From contig NC_030677.2 in the NCBI RefSeq assembly GCF_000004195.4, forward strand, positions 45,261,142 through 45,325,141: 64,000 bases of DNA, in the 5' to 3' direction. The stretch is from Xenopus tropicalis (taxonomy: Eukaryota; Chordata; Amphibia; Anura; Pipidae). Shown piece by piece: positions 33,795 through 46,190 of this stretch (within the stretch, counting starts at the first letter, position 1; each line of letters opens with the position of its first letter). The notes beneath the pieces were generated by a model that saw only the letters and a program-made list of their open reading frames with translations, was not told the origin of the DNA and ran no database searches. The position numbers and the translations under genes were made by a program.

Positions 33795-35990
33795 CCTTAT
33801 TCACATAAAGCCATCTCCCTCCCTTTCTCATGTGTTCTCTGGAATGCGCAATCCATCTGCAATAGACTCACAGCAGTTCATGACCTTTTCATCTCCAAAT
33901 CCTTTACCCTTCATTCTATTAGTGAAGCATGGCTCACTACTACTGACACTGCTTCACTGATGCCCTCTTCTGTGGAGATTTTTCATTTAGTCATTCACTT
34001 AGACCTGCAGATCATCTTGGAAGTGGAGTTGAAATTCATCCTCACCCAGAAGGTAGGTTGCAAACTCTCACCACACCAGCTTCTCTTTCCTTCACTTCCT
34101 CTCACTGGTGTAAAAAGCTTCAGAGGGGCTTGGCTGCGCACATACCCGGCCCTTCCCTCACCCACCCCCCCTCATGTCCCCCACTCCTCGGCTACTCACA
34201 ACCAGAAGGTAACAGAGCAACTGGGGTGGCAGGACTTCTTTCAGCTATAGAGGAAGTATACCCCGCTGTCCATGACCCCCTGTCCCCAGCCCCCCCACAA
34301 CTGTGGGTCTGATTTCTCTATAGTTATGACACTACTTCCTTTAAAGTCCACAGCATGCACTTATTTTTCCAAATTGCAGATATATATCACACCCCTGGCC
34401 CCTATTCTGCCTTTCTAGATCAATTTGCTTCTTGGTTCCCACACTTTCTTTCCAATGGCACACCAAGTCTGATTCTAGGTGACTTCAACATTCCTATTAA
34501 CAACTGTTTTTCTCTAGCTACCCCGATAAAAACTTAGTTTAGCTTCTCTCAGTGAACTGATTTACCTTCTCACACTGAGAGTTTTTGATCTTATTTTCTT
34601 CCACTTCTGCTACTCTTCTTTCCCCATCTTAACCATCACATTCCTTTCAAATAACACTTACTCATCTCACTCCACTTACAAACTATCAGCAACAGCTATT
34701 AACAACTTCTCCTGTCCAAATTTGGCAGCTGCTCTCTATAACAATTCTCTTTTTATTAGCTTTTGACACCCTAACTCCTCCTACCACCCATCACGTTTAT
34801 CCACTTGAACCCCAAACTTGGCACACTGACTCAACTTGCTAACTCAAAAGATGCTCTCAATCAGTCGAACACAAAAAGTCCATACACTCACGGTTACTCT
34901 TTGTAAACTCAGTCCATTATCCGTTGGTGCAAATCCTCCAGATGTACCTGGCTTGGCGCCTATATCAATAAGAACAAGAAGAGAAAAGGAAATGCACACA
35001 AAACGATTTGCTGGTGTAAAAGAATACCTTCAACCTGTTTATTGCGGAGTGCACATACAGACCAGACATTCAAGGGCTTCATGCCCTCTTCATCAGTGGA
35101 AAAAATACACACAATTCGTTAAGGATGCCAAACACCCTTACATAACCATAAGCACCACCCCATCCTCCATGTAGGCATCTGATGTAAAACACTCAATCAG
35201 TTGAATGCTAGTGAAGAAAATCACAGAAGCTCTCCTCTAACCTCACAAACTGCTCCTTTTCATCTCATTCTCCCAATTTTAGATGCACTCAGACCTTCAC
35301 ACCCACCTAACCTTTCACAAGCACTATAAGTTCCATTCTCCAAAAAACTTCCCTCGATTCCAACCTTCCTACCAACTGTCTCCCTGCTTCCTACTGCCTT
35401 AAACCGTTGGAAGGAACGACCCAGTCCAGCATCTTACTCATTTTACACTTCTTGATATCCTGAAATCTGTCTTCTGTCCCAATACACTTAACAAAAACTG
35501 ATTATGATTAAAAGCTTACTTTTCTGATTTCTTGTTTAAAATTGCTTTCTCTAGCTCAATCTCTACCTTTTTCTCAAGACTCTGTCCTAGACCCTCTGTT
35601 GTTTTCACTCTATACTACCTCTATAAGAAAATATATTCAGTCTTTAGGACTTCGGTAACATCTTTATGCTGATGATACCCAAATCTACCTGTCTACTCTT
35701 GATCTCTCTCATTTTGTCCTATTCCAAGTTACATATTACTGTTATCTTCTCCTGGCTGTCACAGCACCACCTGAAACTGAATCTCTCAAAAACTGAATTT
35801 ATTATATTACCACCTGTACCTCAAGGACTCACTTACAATCAACCACACAGGAGTGCTGCCCAGGAATTATTTTTAATTACCATCTTTCTTTTGCACTCAA
35901 CATCCAATCCCTTGCCAAATCCTGTTGCTTTTACCAAGTTTCCAAGAGCATTGTTAGAGACTTAGCATCCTCAAAAGAAACTGAATACTA
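33795..35990 (+). pseudogene. Decayed L2/Rex-type LINE
   Basis: Endonuclease: WNAQSICN-like and SISEAWLTTTDTAS translate around 33840-33960, and LILGDFNIPI at 34470-34500 carries the GDFN motif. RT: SVLDPLLFSLYTT at 35585-35620 corresponds to the GSVLGPLLF motif, and LYADDTQIYLSTLDLS at 35660-35710 has the YADD catalytic box. Multiple stops and shifts make it non-functional. A 322-bp element splits it at 34870-35191, and reading continues on the other side (SSPLTSQTAPFHLILPILDA). Clade is judged only from motif wording. Confidence 0.75.
34870..35191 (-). mobile_element. ~320-bp insert with decayed hammerhead-like motif
   Basis: Flanked by CTCAATCAGTCGAA (34856-34869) and CTCAATCAGTTGAA (35192-35205), a 14-bp duplication with one mismatch, inside a LINE reading frame. 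On the minus strand CUGAUGA (35096-35090), a stem AGGGC-ATGAA-GCCCT and GAA (35071-35069) follow in hammerhead order. The A15.1 position is T and stem I is weak, so cleavage is doubtful. Class could be Penelope-like pLTR or retrozyme. Confidence 0.6.
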
Positions 35991-36646
35991 TATAGAAGTA
36001 TACAGTTGTAAGCTCTCCCATGGCAAACACAAATTTCAGCCTCCTCTTGACCTTATTAGGGTCAATTCCAGTAAGATCCTCTTGAAGAGATCCAAAACTG
36101 CCCCAAAGTGTCAAGGCACTACCAAACAATGTGTGAATACTGTAGATCTGACTTCTAACTGGATTTTGGTGAACTATTAAGGTGTCTGGTTAAAAAAGAT
36201 AATCTGTTTTTATAAAACTACTAGCGCTACTTTCTTTCATTGCTAGGACCCAGGATGGATATAAGGTGTCTGGAGTAACTTGTGTTCAATCCCGGGAATA
36301 GCCAAAAAAGGAGCAGTTGGACACCACAAGATATCAATAGCATAAACCGGTATGTCAGAAACATGACTAACAATGAATAAAAAATCAATAAAGTAAGAAC
36401 AAGGTCATGGAAAAATATGAACAAACCCAATATTGTAGGCCTATCAACCAGGAGGTGATAGTTACATGACTTATGCAATTTCTTTTATATTAGACTTTTA
36501 AGGAATGTGTTGGGGAACACACCAGGGCTCATCTATGACTGCTTCTGAAGTTGCTAAAAAGGACGCAGTCACGCTAATCAACCCCATTTATGAAGTTACT
36601 TCAAGTTACTGTTCAAAGACAGTTCATCTCAAAGGTTGCTGTGGAG

Positions 36647-36951
36647 CAGTGATCCCCAACCAGTGGCTCGGGAACAACATGTTGCTCATCACCCCTTTGA
36701 TGTTGCTCCCATTGACCTCAAAGTAGGTGCCCATTTCTACATTTATGGCTTGGAGACAAGTTTTGAAAGTACAGAGACAGTTTTACTCCAAGCAGAGCCT
36801 CCTGCAGGCCAGTATTCCACATGGGGCTACCAAAAAGTCAATCACAGCCCTTTTTTGCCAACCCCAAATAACGTTTTTCACGTTTGTGTGGCTCACCTAC
36901 ACTTTTTACATCTGAGTGTGGCTCACAAGTTAAAAAGGTTGGGGTTCCCTG
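36647..36951 (+). mobile_element. hAT MITE (CAGTGATCCCCAACC family), copy 2
   Basis: Ends CAGTGATCCCCAACCAGTGG and GGTTGGGGTTCCCTG. Flanks CTGTGGAG (36639-36646) and CTGTAGAG (36952-36959) match at 7 of 8. Between 35991 and 36646, and from 36960 to 37609, I see no gene. Confidence 0.88.
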
Positions 36952-37609
36952 CTGTAGAGCATCTCTTCTTTGCAGCCACAATTACACAGGTCAAGCCTTA
37001 TGGGAATAGGAGTCTTAGCTGGAGGTGAGCCGACTACAGATACATGTTACAATGGTATGAATACAGGGGGGAATAAAGGGTATTACCCCAATATTTCTAG
37101 AGAAGAACCATTTAAAATAATATTACAATTGCATCTTATTTTTATGATTTGGTTTCTGAATTATTTAATTATACACAATTGTTACTACCAAGAAAAGAAA
37201 ACTTGTGAAAGGTTCCCTTCTTGCTAACTAAGTCACACCCATAGGAAATTAGCTATGTTAGGCAGGTAAGCAGAAGACCAGGAGCATAGAGACAGGGACA
37301 CCACTTCTTTGGGCAAAAAACACAAGTTTATTTGGGGAAACTCCTCAAATATAAACATCACAGTTCATCTGCAAACAGTTAATTAAACTCATGATTTGTC
37401 TACCTTCCAGGCTACTGTCATACTCTAGACAGAACCTTTTCCCAGGGCTGACTCTCACACTCGTGAAGACTCTGGGCTACTCACTCAGCTCTGCTGTCTC
37501 TCCCCCCCTGGGAAACCAGCTCATCAGCTTCTGGCACACTTAGGCTTCTCATTAAGCCTTGTGTTTCCAGCACTCATACACCTGCTCACGGCTCCCTTTG
37601 CTCCTTGCA

Positions 37610-38353
37610 GGCAGCACCCCCAGCCCCTCTGGGAGTTCCTCACACAGACAGGCAGCACCCCCAGCCCCTCTGGGAGTTCCTCACACAGACAGGCAGCACC
37701 CCCAGCCCCTCTGGGAGTTCCTCACACAATCAGGCAGCACCCCCAGCCCCTCTGGGAGTTCCCCACACAGTCAGGCAGCACCCCCGGCCCCTCTGGGAGT
37801 TCCTCACACAGACAGGCAGCACCCCCAGCCCCTCTGGGAGTTCCTCACACAGACAGGCAGCACCCCCAGCCCCTCTGGGAGTTCCTCACACAGGCAGGCA
37901 GCACCCCCAGCCCCTCTGGGAGTTCCCCACACAGTCAGGCAGCACCCCCAGCCCCTCTGGGAGTTCCTCACACAATCAGGCAGCACCCCCAGCCCCTCTG
38001 GGAGTTCCTCACACAGGCAGGCAGCACCCCCAGCCCCTCTGGGAGTTCCTCACACAGGCAGGCAGCACCCCCAGCCCCTCTGGGAGTTCCTCACACAATC
38101 AGGCAGCACCCCCAGCCCCTCTGGGAGTTCCTCACACAGGCAGGCAGCACCCCCAGCCCCTCTGGGAGTTCCTCACACAATCAGGCAGCACCCCCAGCCC
38201 CTCTGGGAGTTCCTCACACAGGCAGGCAGCACCCCCAGCCCCTCTGGGAGTTCCTCACACAGGCAGGCAGCACCCACAGCCCCTCTGGGAGTTCCTCACA
38301 CAGTCAGGCAGCACCCCCAGCCCCTCTGGGAGTTCCTCACACAGGCAGGCAGC
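37610..38353. repeat. 41-bp minisatellite, about 18 copies
   Basis: Unit GGCAGCACCCCCAGCCCCTC plus TGGGAGTTCCTCACACAGACA, period 41, very homogeneous. Variation is confined mostly to the last few bases (GACA, ATCA, GGCA, GTCA). Because 41 is not a multiple of 3 and the unit has no stop in any frame, all three + frames stay open with the same permuted peptide. I read this as an array, not a gene. Confidence 0.95.
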
Positions 38354-39602
38354 CTTCCTGCCCTGAGAGTGCGCACCCTCTGAGTGACACCTTCGCACTG
38401 AGTAACCCCCAGTTGTGGGAACACACCCTTTTTTACCTCTCCAGGCAGCTCCCATCTCAGCTGCCTTGTAATTAGCCAACTGAGAGGAATTAACCCTATC
38501 TGCACTAGGAATCCCCTGCAGTCCACATCAGACACTTTGCCATACATGTTTAGGAAAGATAGTAAGTATATCCCCTATCCTATGATCTCTCAGCCTCTAC
38601 TTACCTGTAATGAAGGGTTAAGAAATGGGAATGGAACCCTAAGTACTGGCCACTGTAGAAATAAAATTGTTAGTATTTCTGTACCTGTTGTGATCCCTCT
38701 AGTGTAATGAACCAAAGCACTTACAACAGGCAGCCCCTAACTTGTGAAGGTCACTTATAAAACACAACCTGTAGATCTGAGGCGCTCTTTGCTTTGGCTG
38801 GGGTCCACATAGTGCAAGTCAAGCCTGTTCAGCAACTTCTAATGTCACTACCATTCCTAGATCCAATTTTGTAACAATCATTAACAGACACTTTCACTCT
38901 TCTTCTGACTCCCTGACTGCTCCATTTGTTTAATACTGTAAATGAATCATAGCTGAGGCAGACTCTCACACCCCATTCCAAACTACCAGTCTTGGCTTCA
39001 TAAACAAATGCACCACATTTCATTCATAAATTTAATATAAAATATCTCTCATTATAATTATCTGCTGCGGGTCTTCAAAACGTTCTCATTAAAAAGGGAG
39101 AAAGTATAGGATAATCCGTACATGCATGTACAAAATTGCTCCTTCAGGCTATGAAGGTTAAACATCCTGAGTCATGTATCATAATATATATATATTGTTA
39201 AATATAGTCGTATTATATAGCACCACCAACAATTTCCTAGCACATTCCAGAGACTGTTTAATCACTCACACAAGCCAGTGCAATTTACCATTTGATTTCT
39301 CTAAGAGGTGTATACTTACTAGTGACAATTCCATCTAAAGCTATTTTATTTTCTTAGGGCTTGAAAAGCTTGTTCCATATATTTCATAACTAGATGGAGC
39401 AAACCTTATCTAGATAAATGTCCCAGATGGCTCACCATGTCCTGCCCCGATTAATATTTTCAAAATTTTTATTTTTATATATTTTCTTCATAATTACAGC
39501 TCTTTCCATTAAAATAAATTCTGTGATGTTGTTCTGTGTTGCACCCTGCGATGACAAAAGATATTTTGCTTCATCTTTATGTAGTCTATGTATGTGCAGA
39601 GA
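38354..39602. other. No recognised gene
   Basis: Unique-looking AT-rich DNA with a short AT microsatellite near 39184. No supported coding region, RNA gene or terminal repeats. Confidence 0.5.
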
Positions 39603-39882
39603 CAGTGTTGTACTGGCCCACCAGGATACCAGGAAAACTCCCGGTAGGCATAGGTGTAAGTGGGCCCTCCTGCTCCTGACCATTTGGCCTATTTCATAAT
39701 CATTCCCTATTTCTGAATGGGAAGAAAGAGGAGAAATAGATGGAAGAATAGGTGCTAGCATGTAAATTAAAGAGACTAGAAGAATAAAGAGGTTGGGTGA
39801 GGAAAGGAGGATAATTAGTTTGGAAAGTGGGCCTAGGGTCTAAGGTTTTCAGGGGGGCCCCTGAGTCCCCAGTCCAACACTG
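39603..39882. mobile_element. hAT MITE (CAGTGT-GGACTGG family), copy 2
   Basis: Ends CAGTGTTGTACTGGCCCACC and CCAGTCCAACACTG. Perfect 8-bp duplication TGCAGAGA (39595-39602, 39883-39890). Same length, 280 bp, as the copy at 17689. Confidence 0.95.
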
Positions 39883-40601
39883 TGCAGAGAACACGCACAC
39901 ATATACTGGCGAATAATACATTCCCTAACTGCAAATCCTGCCCTTGTCTCATATTAAATTCCCCTAGTTGTATTAACCACTTTGCATCTACATTCTCCAT
40001 GCTAAATGCACTATTGGACTGCCATGTTGAACATTTACGGGAAGATTTATGGGATCCTATGGGATTTTAGAAGCTGGTTTATCAATGGGATTATCATTAT
40101 AGCTGCAACACCAGCATCAATCCCCTTAACACCACCCCCTTTTTATAGGATATTCAGCATTCTGCATTGTTTGGGCAAGACTGATAGGTAGCTGTGTCAT
40201 GTGGTAGCATTTCTTTGGGTGTTTCCATCCTTGTTATGTTGTTGCTGGTTTTCCAGATGCTAATACATATTGGTATGGCAGATGCACAGGGCTGTGCTAC
40301 TCACTTGCACACTACATGAGTTGTTCCTTTTGATTGTGGATAGTTGGAGGGATGAGTCAGCAAACTAGATATTTTTATATGCCAGTTGCATTACAGATTG
40401 TCTAGCTCCCTCTTTGATGTGCTTCTCTGCTGAAGTTATTGTCTTTTTTCCAGCTTTTACAGCTTCCCTATATGCTTCCCATATAACCTGGTTTGTGGGA
40501 CCATGAATCCTGTTGAAGCAGGTTTGTGGCTATGGAACACAGGCATGGGGCTCAGTATCAGGGCTGGTTTTTTGATGTGGCACTCCCATCATCTGTACTA
40601 G

Positions 40602-41030
40602 TTACATAGTAACATAGTAACTTAGGCTGAAAAAAGACATGGCCATCAAGTTCAACCTTTTATGTCTACTGTATATGAAACCTGCCTAACTGCTAGTTGA
40701 TCCAGAGGAAGGCAAAAAAAAAACCCCTGAAGTGGGGAGGGGGAAGTCCCTTCCTGACCCCAAGATGGCAATTGGACCACTCCCCGGATAAACTTTGTGC
40801 TATTTTCAATAAACCTGTATTCCCTCACTTGCTAAAAAGCCATCCAACCCCTGCTTGGAGCTATATAATGTATCAGCCAGTATGACTAGTTCAGAGAGGG
40901 AATCCCACAACTACACAGCACTCACTGTAAAAAAAAAACTTTTTCAAACATTAAGATGGAACCTCCTTTCTTTCAAACAGAATGGATGCCCCAATCACGT
41001 TCTCTAGATTTCACACTGTCTTGTTGACTG
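40602..41030 (-). mobile_element. CR1 LINE 3' end
   Basis: The + strand begins GTTACATAGTAACATAGTAA, then CATCAAGTTCAACCTTT. This is the reverse complement of the CR1 tail seen at 62260-62314. The remainder (CCACTCCCCGGATAAAC, CATCCAACCCCTGCTTGGAG) is typical 3' UTR of another CR1 subfamily. From here to 42892 (1.8 kb) I recognise only partial MITE-like AT-rich DNA. Confidence 0.8.
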
Positions 41031-42892
41031 TGCTTTTCTGAGGAGGTATAGCGCTCCTATATGGGTATCATATGTTTTGTATGTAGATCACGTTGTTTTG
41101 GGTGACTAAAATTCCACTTGATGGGGATATGCATGGTTACACGCAAAGTCAGTGAATACGTATGATTCTGAGCATTTGTCCAGGTTGCACAGTATACCCC
41201 CCTTGCCACATATGGTTGGGATTATGAGATTCACATCTTATAGAAAATTGAATCCTACAGTGGTAAATCCATGTATATTTTATTTCCTCCCTGACACAAT
41301 TTTCTCTAGATGTTTATCATATGGGAATTTGGAACTGATGTAGTGTATATGTCACTGTGAGTTATGGAGTAATTTCCCCACTTTTTGTGGTTACTGTGTA
41401 TTTTTTGAATTTTTGACGCTGGCTTTTGTGCGACAATAAAAAAAAGTTACAATTATCAGGCAAAAAAGTTGAAAGTCACAGTTTTTGAGATTTTTCCACA
41501 GCTTTTTCTTGCACATTTTTTTTTATAAATGTGCCACTCGTTGTTCACCTACCTGTTCCCTCTATACTGTATTTTGGTTCTGGTCCTCTGTGAGAGTTTC
41601 CTCTACTTTACTAGAATCTGTACCTAAAGTAATTTGTTTTATTTACCTATGGTAACCTTTAGTTGAGTATAGTTTCATGCTTGTGGATTTTCCAATAATA
41701 CTATTCTAAGTGTCACATTTGGAGAAAAGTGGAAAAATTATATCATATTTGCCATAATTATTTTCCTTTCCAAGACAAACGACATGTCAGTATATACCCC
41801 ACCCCTTATACAGTGGTTTTTTAGAAGTTTAGCACAGATACTGCTAAGCATTGGAACAGTCCTTCTGTTGGTAGCAGGGAGCTGGGGCTATCCCTAGTGA
41901 AGATGACATGTAGATTGCCCAGGAAAGGCAAATCATAGTAAGTATGATACAGTTTTCCTTTTTTTCTAATAGCAGTGAAGGTGGAGGAGTGAAAGAGGAG
42001 GTTTGGAAGTCTAACTATTTTTCCTAAATACATTTTTGTTTCTGCAGCTGGAAACATTTTGTGACGCTCTGAAAAATCTTCACTACATTCTAAACCATTT
42101 CGCTACTTTTCTACAGAACAGAAACAAAAAATCCAGTCTGATTTATCAATGCATTTTCCTGCTTTCTCAACTGCTTTCTAGCATAACTGATTCAGCATTT
42201 GTTCCCAATTGCACATTTCTGAGCCTTTTCCACCAAAACTCATCCTTACAGACCAGATTTCCTTGAGACGAATTCCCACACCTTTTCAAGAACAAAAAAG
42301 ACAAAAAAACAGGTTCACATTATTGTTTGCTGTCATTTTTTTGTACGTTGTTCAATAGGGCCACTAACGTGTGAAACTTGAATTTCATAATTTTGTGTAC
42401 AATAGAATTTTATTCTTTCTACAAACAAACTAATAAATGAATGGGCTAAAAACGGTATTTTCTGGAGTATTTTGAAAAGTCGCCAGAAAATTAAACATTT
42501 ACAGCTTAGAAAACAGTTAAATAAATATGTGTAAGATAAATATGTGTAAGGTATCTTTTATAGAAATTACCTATAAATTTCAGTATTTTCTGAATCTGTA
42601 TCTATTCTAGGAAATTATCTGAGGAAGTTTACATGTAAAACATATTTAAAATCAGATAAGTGTATTCAGTTATGTATATATATATATTACAGTTCAGTTT
42701 AAAAATAGCTACAGCAGTGTAACAGATCTTTCTTAATACCCACCCAATGCTCCGTTTTGGCATGATTACTCCATACTCCCTTTCTGCACAGAATCTGACA
42801 TAATAGGCTATTGGCTGTAGTCCAGGAACTGAAACTGAATAATCCATTCATTCAATACAAACACAGATCTCACAGCCCTTATAGGAGTGTTT

Positions 42893-42910
42893 GCCAATAG
42901 CTTATAATAA
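42893..42910 (+). promoter_or_regulatory. CCAAT and TATA-like box of claudin gene 2
   Basis: GCCAAT at 42893-42898 and TTATAATAA at 42902-42910, about 100 bp before the ATG. Spacing resembles claudin gene 1. Confidence 0.45.
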
Positions 42911-43007
42911 GCACCACCAAGTATTAGAATCAACAGAGCCCATCAGCTAGTGCACGAGCCACTCACTTGGGAACTCTTCCACTATTCTCCACGTTTTTCT
43001 CTCCACT

Positions 43008-43691
43008 ATGACTGTGACATGGAAGCTGAAACTGCAATATGGAGCACTGTTTTTCTCAGTTTTGGGATGTGTGCTGATCTGTGTAAGCACCTTTGTTCCA
43101 CTATGGAAGTTTCTGAACTTGGATCTTAATGAGATGGAGACCTGGAACATGGGATTGTGGCACATTTGTGTAGTGCAGGAAGAAGGAGGGACGGAGTGCA
43201 AATATTATGATTCCTTTTTGGCAATGCCATATGATCTCAGGATCTCAAGGATTCTGATGTTTCTCGCCAATGGCATTGGACTGACTGGCCTCGTCATGGC
43301 TAGCTTTGGCATAGACTGTTTAAAGTTTGAAAAAGAAATAAAAAAGAAGCTGTCCATCTGTGGAGGTATACTTCTGTTGTTGTCAGGCATCATTTCATTG
43401 GTCCCTGTGTCCTGGATAGCCTACAACACAGTTCAGGAATTTTGGGACGAGTCCATTCCAGATATTGTGCCTAGGTGGGAGTTTGGGGATGCTGTGTTCA
43501 TGGGCTGGTTTGGAGCTTTCTTTCTGCTGCTGGGTGGCTCATTGCTGTTGTGCTCCATGATAATTGCAAGCAAGCCCACCTTTGCTCTCAACAAAACCTC
43601 AGGAGAACAGTATCCTCTTGCACACACAACACTCAGGTATCCAGATCAGCTTGCACTTACAGCACTCAGGCATCCAGATCTGACAGTCTGA
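43008..43691 (+). CDS. cldn22/cldn24: Claudin, CLDN22/CLDN24 group (gene 2)
   Basis: A complete single-exon claudin of 227 residues, paralogous to the gene 13.7 kb upstream. It is predicted to span the membrane at about residues 8-28, 82-102, 115-137 and 162-185 and to sit in tight junctions. Claudin signature residues are W33, GLW 49-51, C54 and C64; ETWNMGLWHICVVQEEG and [16 protein letters not shown] match the CLDN22/24 group. The start MTVTWKL aligns residue for residue with gene 1. The tail differs: an 11-residue unit containing LRYPD and LRHPD is repeated (33-bp direct repeat at 43631 and 43664), ending HPDLTV. No stop or shift. Assignment of the exact symbol is open. Confidence 0.93.
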   Translation: MTVTWKLKLQYGALFFSVLGCVLICVSTFVPLWKFLNLDLNEMETWNMGLWHICVVQEEGGTECKYYDSFLAMPYDLRISRILMFLANGIGLTGLVMASFGIDCLKFEKEIKKKLSICGGILLLLSGIISLVPVSWIAYNTVQEFWDESIPDIVPRWEFGDAVFMGWFGAFFLLLGGSLLLCSMIIASKPTFALNKTSGEQYPLAHTTLRYPDQLALTALRHPDLTV

Positions 43692-44263
43692 CAGCTTTAG
43701 AGATGACCGGAAACTTTTTTAAAATCTGATTTGGAGTCGGACTTGCAGCGGCAACATCTTTGGTGGTTTGAACTGAAATCTCTGTGGATATGGGACGTTC
43801 TAGCTTGGGCGGGGAAGGCATTTTCATCTTGTTCATCTTCTTTTCATCTTGTTTCATCTTGTTTATTCATTTTATTGAAAAGTACTGGGGAATACTGGCT
43901 TTAGTTTAGATTGACTTACATATTATTTCATAGAACAGGGACAGAATATTTATTTTGTTCTACTTGAAGTAGTTACTGGTGGCAAATACAGTTAGTTATT
44001 GAAGGTATATTCATCTTCCTTGCTCTGTCTTCTTAGGGTTATAGTTACATTATGTTCAGGCAAAGAGCAGGACAAGGAAAACTGAATCAAATACAATGAA
44101 TATTGCACAGATAATATCAGCAGTGAGTTGTCTTCTTGAAACATCTGAGGATGCAATGGATTTTAGCATGTTATACCAATTTTTGCATAAATGTTATTTA
44201 TGAACCCTTAGTGTTCCTGTGTTAGTTTGTTAGTGAGTCTTGTGTTTGACATTACTGAGGCAA

Positions 44264-44289
44264 AATAAATCTGTATGAAAAAGAATAAA
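44264..44289 (+). terminator. Two AATAAA signals, claudin gene 2
   Basis: AATAAA at 44264-44269 and 44284-44289, about 0.57 kb after the stop codon. Nothing gene-like follows to about 45900, apart from short MITE-like pieces. Confidence 0.5.
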
Positions 44290-45899
44290 AGTTTGCATTT
44301 TGCCATTTAATACTGTGCATAGAAAACTGGTTTACCTGTGTGAAGGTGGTGTATTTATTGTTGCAGAAAGAATGATTTTTTCTTCATCATTAAGAAGTTC
44401 TATTACAACACAGCACATCATTGCAAAAGGCAGTTTTGAGCCTTTTATTGCTCCAGTACTTGTGCCTGGGGCCTTTGCAAATGAGGCCCTTTGTCTCATT
44501 AGGTACTTTATATTCCATTAATAGACCTGCTTTTTTGTAAGTAGTAAGTATCATTAGTTACTCACTGCTAGAGCAAACGTGAACAAATGCTACCTGTAAC
44601 AGGTACTGACCTCTGCATTTACCTTTCCTCTATACTGGACTTTCCTTGGTTCTTGGGTAGATTGAAGAGGACCTGTCACACACACATAAAAAGTTGTATA
44701 ATAAAATTCCTTTGCAAAATTAAACATAAAATACCATTTTTTAAATAAAAAAATCCATACTTCTTACAAATGTATTTAAAAAGCTCAGGCATAGCGGCAG
44801 GCAATTACTTTCACTTCCTATTCAGCACTTCCTAGATGTCACTCCTCACTTTCCCCCTCCCTGCACACTATAACTGAGTAGCCTGTGCATGGGCTGGGCA
44901 TCAGCCCCCATTTTGGCACATTGGGATGATATAAAATGTGCCTTAACAACTTGCTGTGATTGTTCCAAAACTGAAGGAAACACAATTTATATAATGTATA
45001 TAGTCAACTAACATAACAGATAAGAAAATGTCATTTGACTTGTGTCCTTCTGATTTGATTTGGCCTGTATCCTAGATTTGGTGCATAGCAGTTACCCACA
45101 GCAACCTATCAGATCTTTGTTTTACTTTTCTAACTTGAACTGGAACAATCAGAACCTGTTGCGGATTGGTTGCTATTGGTTACTTCACTTATCTAGCACA
45201 TATGCTAGTTAATTAGCCCAGTGTTATTGTTAGATGTGTTCTCATTAGGATAGTGTTATTCTAGCCTTATTAAATTAATTCTAAAGTACATTATTATCAA
45301 AAATGAAAAATAAAAGTAATTTCATAAGGAAATGTGTTGCCTCTTATATACTAAACCTGTCACATTCTGTCATGCTGTGCACTGAAAATGTTTAAACCCA
45401 CATTTATTACAACGGAACAAAATGTGATCAAAATGAATGACTGAAATGTATGCTTGGAAAAGGCTGGATTTTCTGGGAGATACTAATATAGTTTTTTTTC
45501 TTGGTGCTCCTTTTAGATAAAAAAAATTACACACGCCAGTGGAAAAAACTAACAGAACACCACCATTTTACTTACCTACCTTTCCCAGGTGTCCCTTGTA
45601 CTTATACTCAAGCATTCCCCCGGTGGGGGAGGCCTGTCATGGGGCCCCAAACATGGGGAGATAAACTGCCAAATTTATCTAAAGGACTTGAATCGGCAGC
45701 TAAAATCTGCCCATGTATGGCACCTTTACTCTGTAAGTTATGTTTATTTATTCTCTGTAGTGTTTTTCTGCTACCTGGAAAAACATTTGTTATCCACATC
45801 TGCAAATAACAGTTATTACAAAGCAAACACAAACAAAAGTTTTATTACCGCTAGGCACCAAATAATATCATTATATCAGTCAGGACCTCATCAGGCTCC

Positions 45900-46190
45900 C
45901 CAAGGTAATTTATCCAGCCCCCGCTGCGTCCTCACCCCTGGCAGGGGGAGCGGGGGAGGTGGGAGGACGGGGAGCGGGGGTGCTGGGAAAGAGAGGATGC
46001 AGTGGGGAGTTGGAGGACACAGCAGGGAGTGGGGGGAGCTGGGGGAGGATGGGTGCAGAAGACAGCCGTAGGTCAACCCTGCAGTGGAGGGAGGGGGGGG
46101 TTGGTCTATAGTCCGCCCCCCCAAGAGCATGAGGGACCATGAACTGGCCCCCTGTTTAAAAAGTTTGAGGGTCCCTGTTTTAGGGTGACT
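45900..46190. mobile_element. G-rich hAT-like MITE fragment
   Basis: A GGGGGAG-rich interior leading to CTGTTTAAAAAGTTTGAGGG and TCCCTG, which resembles a hAT terminus. The proline-rich minus-strand frames here follow from the G-rich repeat. The left end was not located. Confidence 0.4.

Noticed and set aside
37559..38475. Three overlapping frames of 253-304 residues rich in Pro and Ser
   Set aside because: A stop-free 41-bp unit keeps all frames open; no start context, domain or conserved flank supports a protein.
45880..45900. Possible third hammerhead (minus strand CCTGATGAGGTCC)
   Set aside because: No GAAA box or stem II partner follows; only the CTGATGA heptamer matches.
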